Below, piece by piece: positions 42,618 to 50,973 of a stretch of 64,000 nucleotides of DNA. The stretch lies in contig NZ_LT629781.1 in the NCBI RefSeq assembly GCF_900105685.1, positions 2,666,001-2,730,000 on the forward strand. The letters are read 5' to 3'. The stretch is from Verrucomicrobium sp. GAS474. Its GTDB lineage: Bacteria; Verrucomicrobiota; Verrucomicrobiia; Methylacidiphilales; GAS474. Every line of letters starts with the position of its first letter. The first letter of the stretch is position 1. The position numbers were made by a program, and so were the translations under genes. Under the pieces are notes generated by a model. The model did not search any database. It was not told the origin of the DNA and saw only the letters and a list, made by a program, of their open reading frames with translations.

Positions 42618-44678
42618 ATGGGATCAATCACGACCAATGGCGCGGGCGAACTTCTTCAATTTAATGATGCGAGCCAACTGCCTGTCGATTTAGATATCGA
42701 TGGGCATGTCTTCACAGGCGATGGGTCTGGGCTGATCAATCTTCCCGGGAGTAATATCACTCCTGGTTCCGTGAGTATTGTGGCTTTGGATGCGAGCGGT
42801 TCGCCTTCTTCGACAACTTTCTTAAGGGGAGATGACACATGGGCCACCGCTGTGACGAGTGTGGGTCTTTCCGTTGCACCCGTTCTTGGTACGGTTTCGG
42901 GTTCGCCAGTCACCGGCAACGGAACGCTGGCTATTGCAGCGCCAATCATGAGCGCTGGCACTTTCATTGCGGCGCCCTCAAGCGGAAGCGGTTCGGCAAT
43001 CGCCCGATCTATTTTGGGTTCGGATATCGAAGGGGTTCTCTCCGATGCTATGGATCTGGCCTTTGGGTCCTCGCAAGGTAGCATTCTGCAGCGGGATACT
43101 ACTGGTTGGGGTATTCTCACTCCGGGATCTGCGGGGCAGGTGTTGCAGACGAATGGTGTCAGCGCCAATGCTTCTTGGGCGGGCCGGGCTGGAGGAGCAT
43201 TGGTTCAGGTTCCTGTGAGGCAAACAGTGCTTTCGGGCGTCGCAAATGCCTCCGGTCAGGCGAACTTTATCACCACCGGGTCTGGATTGCAGCCGGGGGT
43301 TAATACCACTGCGGGGTCCACTCCCTTAACGTTAGCTTTTGCCGCCGGGTTCGGTTCTTTCGGAAGTGTTGATTATGTGGAGCAGATTGTCTCCGATCAA
43401 TCGACCTACTGGGGGTCTCTTACGGCCAATGTCTTTTCCTATTTGGCGATCACCCGCACTGGTGTTGGTGCGATTTCCCCCTATGTGACCCTTGCGCCTC
43501 CTCAGTATGATTATGCTTACAATCAGTCTGCGCAGGCGTCTCTTTCTTTAAATAATATCAGCACAGATGATTTTGGTAATTCCTGGACAAATACGAGTGT
43601 TACTTTTTCCAATGTTTCACCTGCTATTTCGGGAACCTATTTCGGATCTTTCAATGGCTCTTCTTCTAGAATGGCTGGAACGGGGTTCATATCACTTGGA
43701 AATGGAGGGTGGTCATTACGCGGATGGATCAAATCGACTTCCTTTGCTGCAGATAATGGCCTTTTTGGTCTAAACAATGTTTCGGGTTATGGTGCCAATA
43801 TTTTCATCAATACTTCAGGAAAACTTGTCGTTGGACTTAGTTCCAATGGTTCTTCATGGGATATTGCCAATATTACCGGCACAACGGCTCTTTCGGTTAG
43901 TACGTGGTATTTCGTCGAACTGACCTATGATCCCATCGCAGGAAAGTATTTCACCTATATCAATGGGGTTGCCGATGCCGGATTGACCATTGTTTCGACG
44001 AGCAAAATCGGTGCTGTTATGGTAGCTAATTTTGGAGCCGTTAATTTTGGGGGAACCAATAAGTTTCTCTCTGGAAATGGGCAAGGGTTTGAGTTCCTGC
44101 CTTATTGCCAACATCCGAATGGAATAACTTATTCAGTGCCGACCTCGTTATCGCTTATTACCGCCAGTGGCTATGCGTCGGATTGGTTCGATTTGACGAC
44201 TATGACGATGAAAAGCATTTTGGGGGCGTCCATCAGCCCGGGAACCAACCCAACGTTCACCCAGGTCAATCGTCTTTATGTCGGAGAGGCCACGACAGGG
44301 ACGAGTGCCGTTTCTGCCGTGGTCAGCTATGCCTTCCAAGGACAATATGACAGTGGTTACATCACCCCTCTCCCTGGGCCGGGAACAGCCATGTCTAAAA
44401 CGCATCATATCGGTGTTTCTCAGCTCATTCCTATTTTCAAGGTAAAATGCCTTACTTCGATTCAGGGATATAGCGTGGGAGATGTGGTTTGTGATTTCTT
44501 CACAGAAACGGCGACGCAATACAACACCCAGTCCAAATGGTACAATGCCGTAGCGCTGGGACTTACCGTAGGCTCGGGGCCAAGTGTTTGGGATGTCATT
44601 AATAAATCGAACGGTGCATTGAATTCCCTGCCTGCAGACAGTTTTGCCTATGCCTTTTCTGCCAAAAGAAGCTGGTAA
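42618..44678 (+). CDS. Tail-fibre-like surface protein with LamG-like domain
   Basis: This is a 686-residue protein of visibly lower GC than its neighbours. The N-terminus (GELLQFNDASQLPVDLDIDG) and the repeats GDGSGLINLPGSNIT and STTFLRGDDTWAT are phrases typical of phage tail fibres and trimeric collar-type adhesins. Residues about 345-480 (GSSSRMAGTGF, WSLRGWIKS, STWYFVELTYD, KYFTYINGV) form a laminin-G/concanavalin-like module. No signal peptide is evident. The start is ATG 42618; TTG 42582 would extend it by 12 residues. No other phage gene is adjacent. Function: probable binding protein, unproven. Confidence 0.75.
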   Translation: MGSITTNGAGELLQFNDASQLPVDLDIDGHVFTGDGSGLINLPGSNITPGSVSIVALDASGSPSSTTFLRGDDTWATAVTSVGLSVAPVLGTVSGSPVTGNGTLAIAAPIMSAGTFIAAPSSGSGSAIARSILGSDIEGVLSDAMDLAFGSSQGSILQRDTTGWGILTPGSAGQVLQTNGVSANASWAGRAGGALVQVPVRQTVLSGVANASGQANFITTGSGLQPGVNTTAGSTPLTLAFAAGFGSFGSVDYVEQIVSDQSTYWGSLTANVFSYLAITRTGVGAISPYVTLAPPQYDYAYNQSAQASLSLNNISTDDFGNSWTNTSVTFSNVSPAISGTYFGSFNGSSSRMAGTGFISLGNGGWSLRGWIKSTSFAADNGLFGLNNVSGYGANIFINTSGKLVVGLSSNGSSWDIANITGTTALSVSTWYFVELTYDPIAGKYFTYINGVADAGLTIVSTSKIGAVMVANFGAVNFGGTNKFLSGNGQGFEFLPYCQHPNGITYSVPTSLSLITASGYASDWFDLTTMTMKSILGASISPGTNPTFTQVNRLYVGEATTGTSAVSAVVSYAFQGQYDSGYITPLPGPGTAMSKTHHIGVSQLIPIFKVKCLTSIQGYSVGDVVCDFFTETATQYNTQSKWYNAVALGLTVGSGPSVWDVINKSNGALNSLPADSFAYAFSAKRSW

Positions 44679-44722
44679 CTAAGAATCGGTTGACAGCGTC
44701 CCGGGCTGAAGGATGGTACCTC

Positions 44723-45883
44723 ATGGTACCTATTTTCGCGGCGCGGTGGCGTTTACCGGCATTGGGTTTCGGTCTCGGATTGGCCTTCGCCCTGGCAGCG
44801 GGGAGCGCCTCCCTCTCGGGTGCTCCCGCGCTCCCGCCTCAGCCGGTCGACGGGCGGTTGATCCCGGCTTATCAATCGGACCGGATTTGGAACGGCGTGA
44901 CGTTGACGGGCGGCGGGCGCGTCTTCGTCGCCTTTCCCGGCGATGGGCCGGGGATCCAGCTGGGCGAGATCAATGCCGACGGCAAGGCGGTCCCTTATCC
45001 CGATGCGGCCTGGAACGGCTGGATCGCTGGGCAGGACCAAGCCCAAGCTCCCAAAGCGGCCTTCGTCCACGTCAACGCCCTCCGCATCGGGCCCGACGGG
45101 AAACTCTGGGTCGTCGACGCCGGGGCTCCCGGCATCGGCAAGGCGGCGGTACCGGGCGGGGCGCGGTTGATCCGCTTCGATCTTGTGAAGAACGCCGTCG
45201 AGCAGATCTACCCTCTCCAGGCCGGGGTGAAGCCGAAGAGCTTCATCGACGATTTCCGCTTCAACGGAGAGAACGTCTACCTCACCGATGCCGGGGAACC
45301 GGCGCTCCTCGTCCTCAACATGCGGACGGGCGTCGTCCGGCGGTTGCTCGACGGCGATGTCTCGACGACCGACCATCGGCCCGTGATGGCCGACGGCAAG
45401 GTCCTGCGGGACGAGAAGGGGAAGCCGGTCTGGATCCATGCCGACCAGATCGAGGTCGCCCCCGACGGCCACGAGGTCTATTACCAGCCCGCCTCCGGCC
45501 CGATGTCCCGCATCGCGGCCGGATGGCTCGACGACTCGACCCTCGATCCGGCGACGATCGGCACCTACGTCGAGCCCTGGCTCGATACGCCGACCGCGGG
45601 CGGGACGGCCATCGACGCCGAGGGGAGCATCTACCTCACCGACCCGAACCACCGCCGCATCCTGAAGATCGCGCGGGACAAGACCGTCACCACGCTGGTC
45701 GCCGATCCCCGGCTGATCTGGGCCGACGCGCTCTGGATCGACCACGACGGCTTCCTCTGGATTCCCGCGACCCAGATGAACCTGGGCAAGGGGCTGAACA
45801 ACGGGAAGAGCGAGATCCGGTACCCGGTCTGGATCTACAAGATGAAGATCGGCGTCGGCCCTGCGCCGAACGATCATTCGTGA
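44723..45883 (+). CDS. Secreted major royal jelly/yellow-like beta-propeller protein
   Basis: This is an approximately 386-residue protein with a hydrophobic export signal (LPALGFGLGLAFALAAGSASLSGA). Six-bladed propeller repeats of the MRJP/SMP-30 type follow (HVNALRIGPDGKLWVVDAG, FIDDFRFNGENVYLTDAGEPALLV, GTAIDAEGSIYLTDPNHRRILKI, WADALWIDHDGFLWIP). These proteins are lactonase-like or bind small molecules, and the substrate is unknown. The start is uncertain (44690 also in frame). GC returns to high values here. Confidence 0.85.
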   Translation: MVPIFAARWRLPALGFGLGLAFALAAGSASLSGAPALPPQPVDGRLIPAYQSDRIWNGVTLTGGGRVFVAFPGDGPGIQLGEINADGKAVPYPDAAWNGWIAGQDQAQAPKAAFVHVNALRIGPDGKLWVVDAGAPGIGKAAVPGGARLIRFDLVKNAVEQIYPLQAGVKPKSFIDDFRFNGENVYLTDAGEPALLVLNMRTGVVRRLLDGDVSTTDHRPVMADGKVLRDEKGKPVWIHADQIEVAPDGHEVYYQPASGPMSRIAAGWLDDSTLDPATIGTYVEPWLDTPTAGGTAIDAEGSIYLTDPNHRRILKIARDKTVTTLVADPRLIWADALWIDHDGFLWIPATQMNLGKGLNNGKSEIRYPVWIYKMKIGVGPAPNDHS

Positions 45884-46044
45884 GGAGGGAGAGCACTCCC
45901 GGTCTTGCAATTTTGGCCTCTTCCTTGCGCTTTGCAGGGGGAGGGGAGACCGGGCGATTTTTCTGCGGTGTCAGTATTTCATTGAGAGCAAGGGGATTAC
46001 GAAAAGAGGCCGGGATGGGGCACGGGTTCTGCACCTCCAAGGGT

Positions 46045-46353
46045 ATGAAAAAGCAATATCTGGGGGTCCTCCCCGTCGTCGGTCTCCTCGCTCTTTCCCT
46101 CGCCACGGGAGGGTGCCAGCGGAACGATAATCCTCCTCCTCCCAAGCCGATGTCGGTCAGCCCCGCGCCGGTCTCCGACACCTACAACACCTCGACCAAC
46201 ACGACCAATTCCCCCTCGGGCGCAAGTTCGGTGAAGGGGAGCGTCGCTCCCGGCGAGACCAACCCGCTGACCTCGCCGACGTCGAGCTCGGCGGCGAACT
46301 CGCAGTCGGCCTCCTCCTCGGCCAAGGGTTCCGTCGCCCCCGGCGCGCACTAG
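46045..46353 (+). CDS. Small Ser/Pro-rich lipoprotein
   Basis: This is a 102-residue protein with a lipoprotein signal peptide ending LATGGC (Cys24), then RNDNPPPPKP and a low-complexity Ser/Thr/Asn tail. The phrase KGSVAPG occurs twice (SSVKGSVAPG and SSAKGSVAPG). It is similar in design to the lipoprotein at 25022-25243. The ATG at 46045 is preceded by CCAAGGG. The function is unknown. Confidence 0.8.
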   Translation: MKKQYLGVLPVVGLLALSLATGGCQRNDNPPPPKPMSVSPAPVSDTYNTSTNTTNSPSGASSVKGSVAPGETNPLTSPTSSSAANSQSASSSAKGSVAPGAH

Positions 46354-46496
46354 CCGCTTAGAAACACCGCCTTCCCAACCGCAGGCGCATGGCTTCCCAA
46401 GCGGGGCCATGCGCCTGCCTGGTTTGCCGCTTTTCGCGTCGGTGGAAAGAGGGGCGATCTTGACCCTTGCTGTCTCCTGGGACAGTTTTCTTCGCA

Positions 46497-48248
46497 ATGC
46501 ATTCCCTTGCCCGCGTATGGCTTCCCGGCCTTCTTCTCCTCGGCTTCGGAGCAGAGCTGGCGGCGGCGGCAGAGGCGGCGTTGCCCATCGCCGACGCAGG
46601 CCTGGGGAAGACGCTCTTTCAGCAGAGTTGCGCGATTTGCCACGCGGACACTCTCAGTGTCGGGGATGCGCAGGTCGTGCGGCTGGGCCCCGGGCTCGTC
46701 GGCGTGATCGGGAGGCGCGCCGGCTCCCTTTCCGGCTTCGCGTACTCGAAGGCCCTCACGGCGTCCGACATCAGTTGGGACCTCTCCACCCTCGATCGCT
46801 TCCTCGCCGCCCCGGCCACGGTGGTTCCCGGCACCACCATGCCGGTTTCCGTTCCGAACGCGGACGACCGCCGCAATCTCATCGCCTACCTCGCCACGTT
46901 GAAGGCCCCGCCGGCTCCTTCCTCTCCGCCCAAACCCGTCCCGGCCGCCTCTGCGCCTCCTGTCAGCGATCCCAACGACTGGCACCATGCCGCCCCCGGC
47001 GTCGCCCACCACCTCACTGTCGCCGATCTCCCCGCGCCCTACAGCACGGTCTCCTCCGGGAACGGTCCGAAGGTGGTGACGCCGCCTCCCGGCACCGTCC
47101 CCGCCGTGCCGCCGGGCTTCACGGTCCGGCAGTTCGCCTCGGGCTTCTCCAATCCCCGCATCGTGCGCGTCGCTCCGAACGGGGACATCTTCATCGCGGA
47201 GACAGGCGCCGGGCGTCTCCGCGTGTTGCGGGCTGCCGACGGCGCCGATGCCCCCTCGGAAAACCAGATCTTCGCGACCGGCCTCGACCGGCCCTTCGGC
47301 ATCGCCTTCTATCCGCCCGGTCCCGACCCGCAGTGGCTCTACGTGGCGAACAACAACGAGGTCGTCCGCTATGCCTACCATAACGGGGACCTCCAGGCGG
47401 GCGGCCCTCCCCAGATCATCGTGCCGCTGCTGACGCAGAGCAATGGCGGCCATACCACGCGGGATCTCGCCTTTTCCCGGGACGGGAAGCGGCTGTTCAT
47501 CTCGATCGGTTCCGGGTCGAACGTCGCCGAATCGATGACCCTGAAGGATGCCGACGCGATCCGCGCCTGGGAGGCCGATCACGGCCTCGGCGCGTCCTGG
47601 GACGGCGAGACGAATCGCGCCGACATCGTGGTGACCGATCCCGAGGGACGCGCCCCCCTGCGCGCCTTCGCCACCGGCATCCGCAACGCCGTCGGTATCG
47701 CCGTGAACCCGGAGACGGGCGACCTGTGGGCCTCCGTCAACGAGCGCGATTCCCTGGGCGACGACCTGGTTCCCGATTACATCACCCGGGTGAAGGAAGG
47801 CGGCTTCTATGGCTGGCCCTGGTATTACCTCGGCAATCACGAGGACCCCCGCCACGCAGGCCGGCGACCCGACCTCGCGGGCCGGGTCCTCGTTCCCGAC
47901 GTGCTGGTGCAGGCCCACTCGGCTTCCTTGCAGATGACCTTCTATCCGGCGGCGGGCAGGGAGACGGAGGGGAGCGCCGCCTTCCCCGCCGCATATCGCG
48001 GAGACGCCTTCGCGGCCCTCCACGGCTCGTGGAACCGGAGTTCGCGCACCGGTTACAAGGTCGTCCGCGTCCGCCTGAACCACGGGGTTCCCACGGGGGA
48101 GTACGATGACTTCCTCACCGGCTTCGTCGTCGACGAGAAAAGCGTCTGGGGGCGTCCGGTGGGGGTGGCCGTCGCCCGGGACGGAGCACTCCTCGTGACC
48201 GAGGACGGAAACGGCACGCTGTGGCGCGTTTCCTACGGCGCTCATTGA
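46497..48248 (+). CDS. Cytochrome c-PQQ-dependent sugar dehydrogenase fusion
   Basis: This is a 583-residue periplasmic protein. After a signal peptide (to about residue 26) a cytochrome c domain carries haem motif C45-A-I-C48-H49 and a likely axial Met in TTMPVSV. A Pro-rich linker (about 145-190) leads to a sorbosone/glucose-dehydrogenase-like beta-propeller (about 200-580; GFSNPRIVRVAPNGDIFIAETGAGRL, FGIAFYPPG, GGHTTRDLAFSRDGKRLFISIGSGSN, GSWNRSSRTGYKVVRV). It should oxidise a sugar and pass electrons internally to haem. PQQ use is from family. Confidence 0.92.
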   Translation: MHSLARVWLPGLLLLGFGAELAAAAEAALPIADAGLGKTLFQQSCAICHADTLSVGDAQVVRLGPGLVGVIGRRAGSLSGFAYSKALTASDISWDLSTLDRFLAAPATVVPGTTMPVSVPNADDRRNLIAYLATLKAPPAPSSPPKPVPAASAPPVSDPNDWHHAAPGVAHHLTVADLPAPYSTVSSGNGPKVVTPPPGTVPAVPPGFTVRQFASGFSNPRIVRVAPNGDIFIAETGAGRLRVLRAADGADAPSENQIFATGLDRPFGIAFYPPGPDPQWLYVANNNEVVRYAYHNGDLQAGGPPQIIVPLLTQSNGGHTTRDLAFSRDGKRLFISIGSGSNVAESMTLKDADAIRAWEADHGLGASWDGETNRADIVVTDPEGRAPLRAFATGIRNAVGIAVNPETGDLWASVNERDSLGDDLVPDYITRVKEGGFYGWPWYYLGNHEDPRHAGRRPDLAGRVLVPDVLVQAHSASLQMTFYPAAGRETEGSAAFPAAYRGDAFAALHGSWNRSSRTGYKVVRVRLNHGVPTGEYDDFLTGFVVDEKSVWGRPVGVAVARDGALLVTEDGNGTLWRVSYGAH

Positions 48249-48321
48249 TCGACGCTGCAAAATGGGCCCGATTTAGAACGCGGCCACGACAGTGCCGTGC
48301 GATGCTTTCGAATGAGGAAAA

Positions 48322-48361
48322 GAAAAAAGCTCCGATCTTCTCTGGCGAGAAAGACCGGAGC
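48322..48361 (-). terminator. Terminator of tRNA-Asp
   Basis: GCTCCG..TCTTCTC and GAGAAAGA..CGGAGC form a stem-loop. On the minus strand it is followed by TTTTTTCTTTT. The stem reuses the last bases of the tRNA. Confidence 0.65.
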
Positions 48362-48429
48362 CAACGGGGCTCGAACCCGCAACCTCCGCCGTGACAGGGC
48401 GGCGCTCTAACCAATTGAGCTATGGCTCC
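48356..48429 (-). tRNA. tRNA-Asp (GUC anticodon)
   Basis: The acceptor GGAGCCA pairs with TGGCTCC. The D arm is AGCTCAATTGGTTAGAGC. The anticodon loop CTGTCAC between CCGCC and GGCGG gives GUC. The T arm is CGGGTTCGAGCCCCG. CCA is not encoded. Confidence 0.96.
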
Positions 48430-48565
48430 TTAGCCGCGCGCTGCTCGGGGGTTGATTCCAGAGCCTCGCGGGAGGTTCAGACGATATGGAAATGGCGTGC
48501 GGAGGCAAGAAGATTTCTGCCGTCGCCGCGTTTTTTTTGCACCGCTCCTGAGGGAGCGGGCGCGA

Positions 48566-49105
48566 TCAATAAATGATGGCGCTGTGGATGGTGTGGCCCT
48601 TGAGTTTCTCGCGTCCGTGGAGGGCGGAGAGCTCGACGAGGAAGGCCAGCTCGATGAGGTTGCCGCCGGCTTCGGTGACGAGCTTCGCGGCGGCGGCGGC
48701 GGTCCCGCCGGTGGCGAGGACGTCGTCGAAGATGACGACGCGTTCGCCGGGCTGGACGGCACCGTCGAGAAGGGTGAGGGTGGCGGAGCCGTATTCGAGG
48801 TCGTAGGAGGCTTCGAGGTAGGGCGGGGGGAGCTTGCCTTTCTTGCGGATGGGGATCATGCCGATGCCGAGGACGTTGGCGATGGCGCCGCCGAGGATGA
48901 AGCCGCGGGCGTCGACGGCGACGATCTTGTCGATGCTTTTCCGCTGGTAGCGGTCGGTGAAGAGGGTGATGGCGAGGCGGAGGAGCTGGCCGTCGGCGAG
49001 GATGGGGCTGATGTCGCGGAAGGTGACGCCGGGAGTGGGGAAGTCGGGAACGGTGCGGATGTTTTCCTTGAGCCGACCGATGCCGCTGCGGAACGAGAGG
49101 TTCAT
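48566..49105 (-). CDS. apt: Adenine phosphoribosyltransferase
   Basis: This is a 179-residue purine-salvage enzyme making AMP from adenine and PRPP. Signatures are PDFPTPGVTFRDI, DARGFILGGAIA, IRKKGKLPPP, the YLEASYDLEYG flexible loop, and the PRPP loop VVIFDDVLATGGTAAAA. The ATG at 49105 overlaps the TGA of the upstream sigma-factor gene (ATGA), so the two are translationally coupled, an unusual pairing. The length is normal. Confidence 0.95.
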   Translation of the reverse strand: MNLSFRSGIGRLKENIRTVPDFPTPGVTFRDISPILADGQLLRLAITLFTDRYQRKSIDKIVAVDARGFILGGAIANVLGIGMIPIRKKGKLPPPYLEASYDLEYGSATLTLLDGAVQPGERVVIFDDVLATGGTAAAAAKLVTEAGGNLIELAFLVELSALHGREKLKGHTIHSAIIY

Positions 49106-49944
49106 TCTATTTTCCTTCCCTTGTCCTTGGTTTCGATGGCCTTCAATATTTTCCGCAGGCCGCCGTTCTGGAGCTGCCGGATCCGCTCGCGGGTGACTTT
49201 GAATTTCTTCCCGATTTCCTCGAGGGTCAGTTCCTTTTTGCCGTCGAGGCCGAAGCGGAGGGAGAGGATTTTCCGCTCGCGCTCGTCGAGGAGGGGGAGC
49301 TGCTCGCGGACGACTTCGCGGAGGTTGCTGCCCTGGAGGAGGTCGTAGGGGCTGAGGGCAGCCTCGTCCTTGACGATTTCGCCGAGGGTGGCGCTGTCCT
49401 CGTCCTGGCTGACGGTGGCGTCGAGGGAGGCGGGGCGGATGGAGGCGGTGCGGAGGTGGGTGATCTTCGCGACGGGCAGCTCCATTTCCTCGGCCAGTTC
49501 CTCGTCGGTGGGATCGCGGCCGAATTCTTCCGAGAGGCGCATGGCGACGCGGCGGAGGCGGGCGATCTTGTCGACGAGGTGGACGGGAAGGCGGATGGTC
49601 TTGCTCTGGTTGGCGAGGGCGCGCTTGATCGATTGCTTGATCCACCAGGCGGCGTAGGTGCTGAGCTTGCCGCCCTTGGCGGGGTCGAAGCGGTCGACGG
49701 CCTTCATGAGGCCGATGTTGCCCTCGGAGACGAGGTCGAGGAGGGGGAGGCCGTAGTTGGCGTAGTCGTGGGCGATCTTGACGACGAGGCGGAGGTTGGC
49801 CTGGATCATCTGCTGCCGCGCGGCCTGGTTGCCTTTTTTGATCTTGGCGGCCAGGCGGACTTCGTCTTCTCGGGTGAGGAGGGGGATCTGGCTGATTTGG
49901 CGGAGGTAAATCCGCATTCCAGATTCGCTATCGTCCTTAAACAT
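49102..49944 (-). CDS. Sigma-70 family RNA polymerase sigma factor (RpoD-like)
   Basis: This is a 280-residue sigma factor. Region 1.2 is IYLRQISQIPLLTREDEVRLA, region 2 ends with TYAAWWIKQSIKRALAN, region 3 holds PVHLVDKIARLRR, and region 4 is KILSLRFGLDGKKELTLEEIGKKFKVTRERIRQL with its helix-turn-helix. There is no N-terminal 1.1 region or non-conserved insert, so it resembles short group 1/2 sigmas. It could be the main sigma or a general-stress relative. It is coupled to apt by overlapping stop/start. Confidence 0.92.
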   Translation of the reverse strand: MFKDDSESGMRIYLRQISQIPLLTREDEVRLAAKIKKGNQAARQQMIQANLRLVVKIAHDYANYGLPLLDLVSEGNIGLMKAVDRFDPAKGGKLSTYAAWWIKQSIKRALANQSKTIRLPVHLVDKIARLRRVAMRLSEEFGRDPTDEELAEEMELPVAKITHLRTASIRPASLDATVSQDEDSATLGEIVKDEAALSPYDLLQGSNLREVVREQLPLLDERERKILSLRFGLDGKKELTLEEIGKKFKVTRERIRQLQNGGLRKILKAIETKDKGRKIE

Positions 49945-50136
49945 GGCGCGTCAAAAATCGAAGCCGGGGTGTCAGATAAGAGAAAGGCTCGATTTTTTCC
50001 GCATTTTTCGGATGAACTCGAGTTCACCCCGGAGTTTGCAGAAAACTTCGTGGGAGACAATAGAAAAGGGTGCTTAATGTAGAGGCAATATTTTCATTTT
50101 AAGGGGATTTCAGGGGATTAGGCGATTGAGCCTCTT

Positions 50137-50307
50137 TTATTCGGCGTGATGGCAGCTGTGGAATGATTTTCGAGGCGTGGGCCACTTCATGAGAAGCTCT
50201 CCAGGGGAGGCTTTGCGGTATTCCTCGACGAGGGCGACGAGGCGGTAGGGATCGATGGGATCGGAGTCGGACGGGGCGGTCTTTTTCTTGCTGTTCCGGG
50301 AGGTCAT
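50137..50307 (-). CDS. Hypothetical short protein (56 aa)
   Basis: A short frame starts MTSRNSKKKTAPSDSDP, with an amphipathic middle (YRLVALVEEYRKASPGELLMKW) and a His/Cys-rich end (SFHSCHHAE). It has an ATG and a TAA stop, and a GGGGAAAC-like stretch lies upstream. It has protein-like codon use in the GC-rich part. No family is recognised. The flanks 49945-50136 and 50308-50373 hold no gene. Confidence 0.45.
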   Translation of the reverse strand: MTSRNSKKKTAPSDSDPIDPYRLVALVEEYRKASPGELLMKWPTPRKSFHSCHHAE

Positions 50308-50373
50308 CGGGGGGAAGTTTCCCCAAGGATGAATGGGAAAGATTATATTACAATAAATGTAATATAAGGATAT

Positions 50374-50973
50374 TTACTCGGAGGCGGAGGGGGTGCCGGG
50401 GGTCAGGAAGCAGATGCCGGTCTCGCCGTAGCGGCGCTGGAGGAGGATGCGGAGGCCAGGCGGCAGGTGGTCGAGCGATTGGCCGCTGAAGTATTCCCAG
50501 ACGAGGATGCCGTCGGTGCCGAGCCAGGGGGTGATGGCGGCGAAGAGGGGATGGAGGCCGGTGTCGCTCTTGGTCTTGTCGTAGGGGGGATCGGCGAAGA
50601 CGAGGTCGTAGGGGGTGGGCGGGGTGCGGCGGAGGAAGTCGAGGGCGTCCTGGGAGAGGACGCGGCCCTGGTCTTCGGCACCGACGCCGACGGTGAAGCC
50701 GCAGAGGGCGATGTTTTCGGTGATGCACTGGCAGGCGGTGCGGTTCTGCTCGACGAAGAGGGCGCGGGTGGCGCCGCGGCTGAGGGCTTCGAGGCCGAGG
50801 GCGCCGGTCCCGGCGAAGAGGTCGAGGACGCGGGCCTCGGGGACGCGGTTGCCGAGGGCGGAGAAGATGGCCTGCTTGATCCGGTCCTGGGTGGGGCGGA
50901 TCTCGACGCCCCGGCCTTTCGGTACTTTGAGGCGGCGGCCCCCGGCGCTGCCGGCGACGATGCGGAGGTTCAT
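50374..50973 (-). CDS. rsmD: 16S rRNA (guanine966-N2)-methyltransferase RsmD
   Basis: This is a 199-residue methyltransferase. It opens MNLRIVAGSAGGRRLKVPKG and has RPTQDRIKQAIFSALG, the SAM loop VLDLFAGTGALGLEALSRG and the catalytic VFADPPYD. It methylates G966 of 16S rRNA during 30S assembly. Its ATG overlaps the stop of the AsmA-like gene (ATGA). Confidence 0.95.
   Translation of the reverse strand: MNLRIVAGSAGGRRLKVPKGRGVEIRPTQDRIKQAIFSALGNRVPEARVLDLFAGTGALGLEALSRGATRALFVEQNRTACQCITENIALCGFTVGVGAEDQGRVLSQDALDFLRRTPPTPYDLVFADPPYDKTKSDTGLHPLFAAITPWLGTDGILVWEYFSGQSLDHLPPGLRILLQRRYGETGICFLTPGTPSASE

Noticed and set aside
42562-42693. Short frame MKMLLFCC... ahead of the tail-fibre gene
   Set aside because: It runs out of frame into the start of the larger gene, has no further features, and the 42618 start explains the region better.
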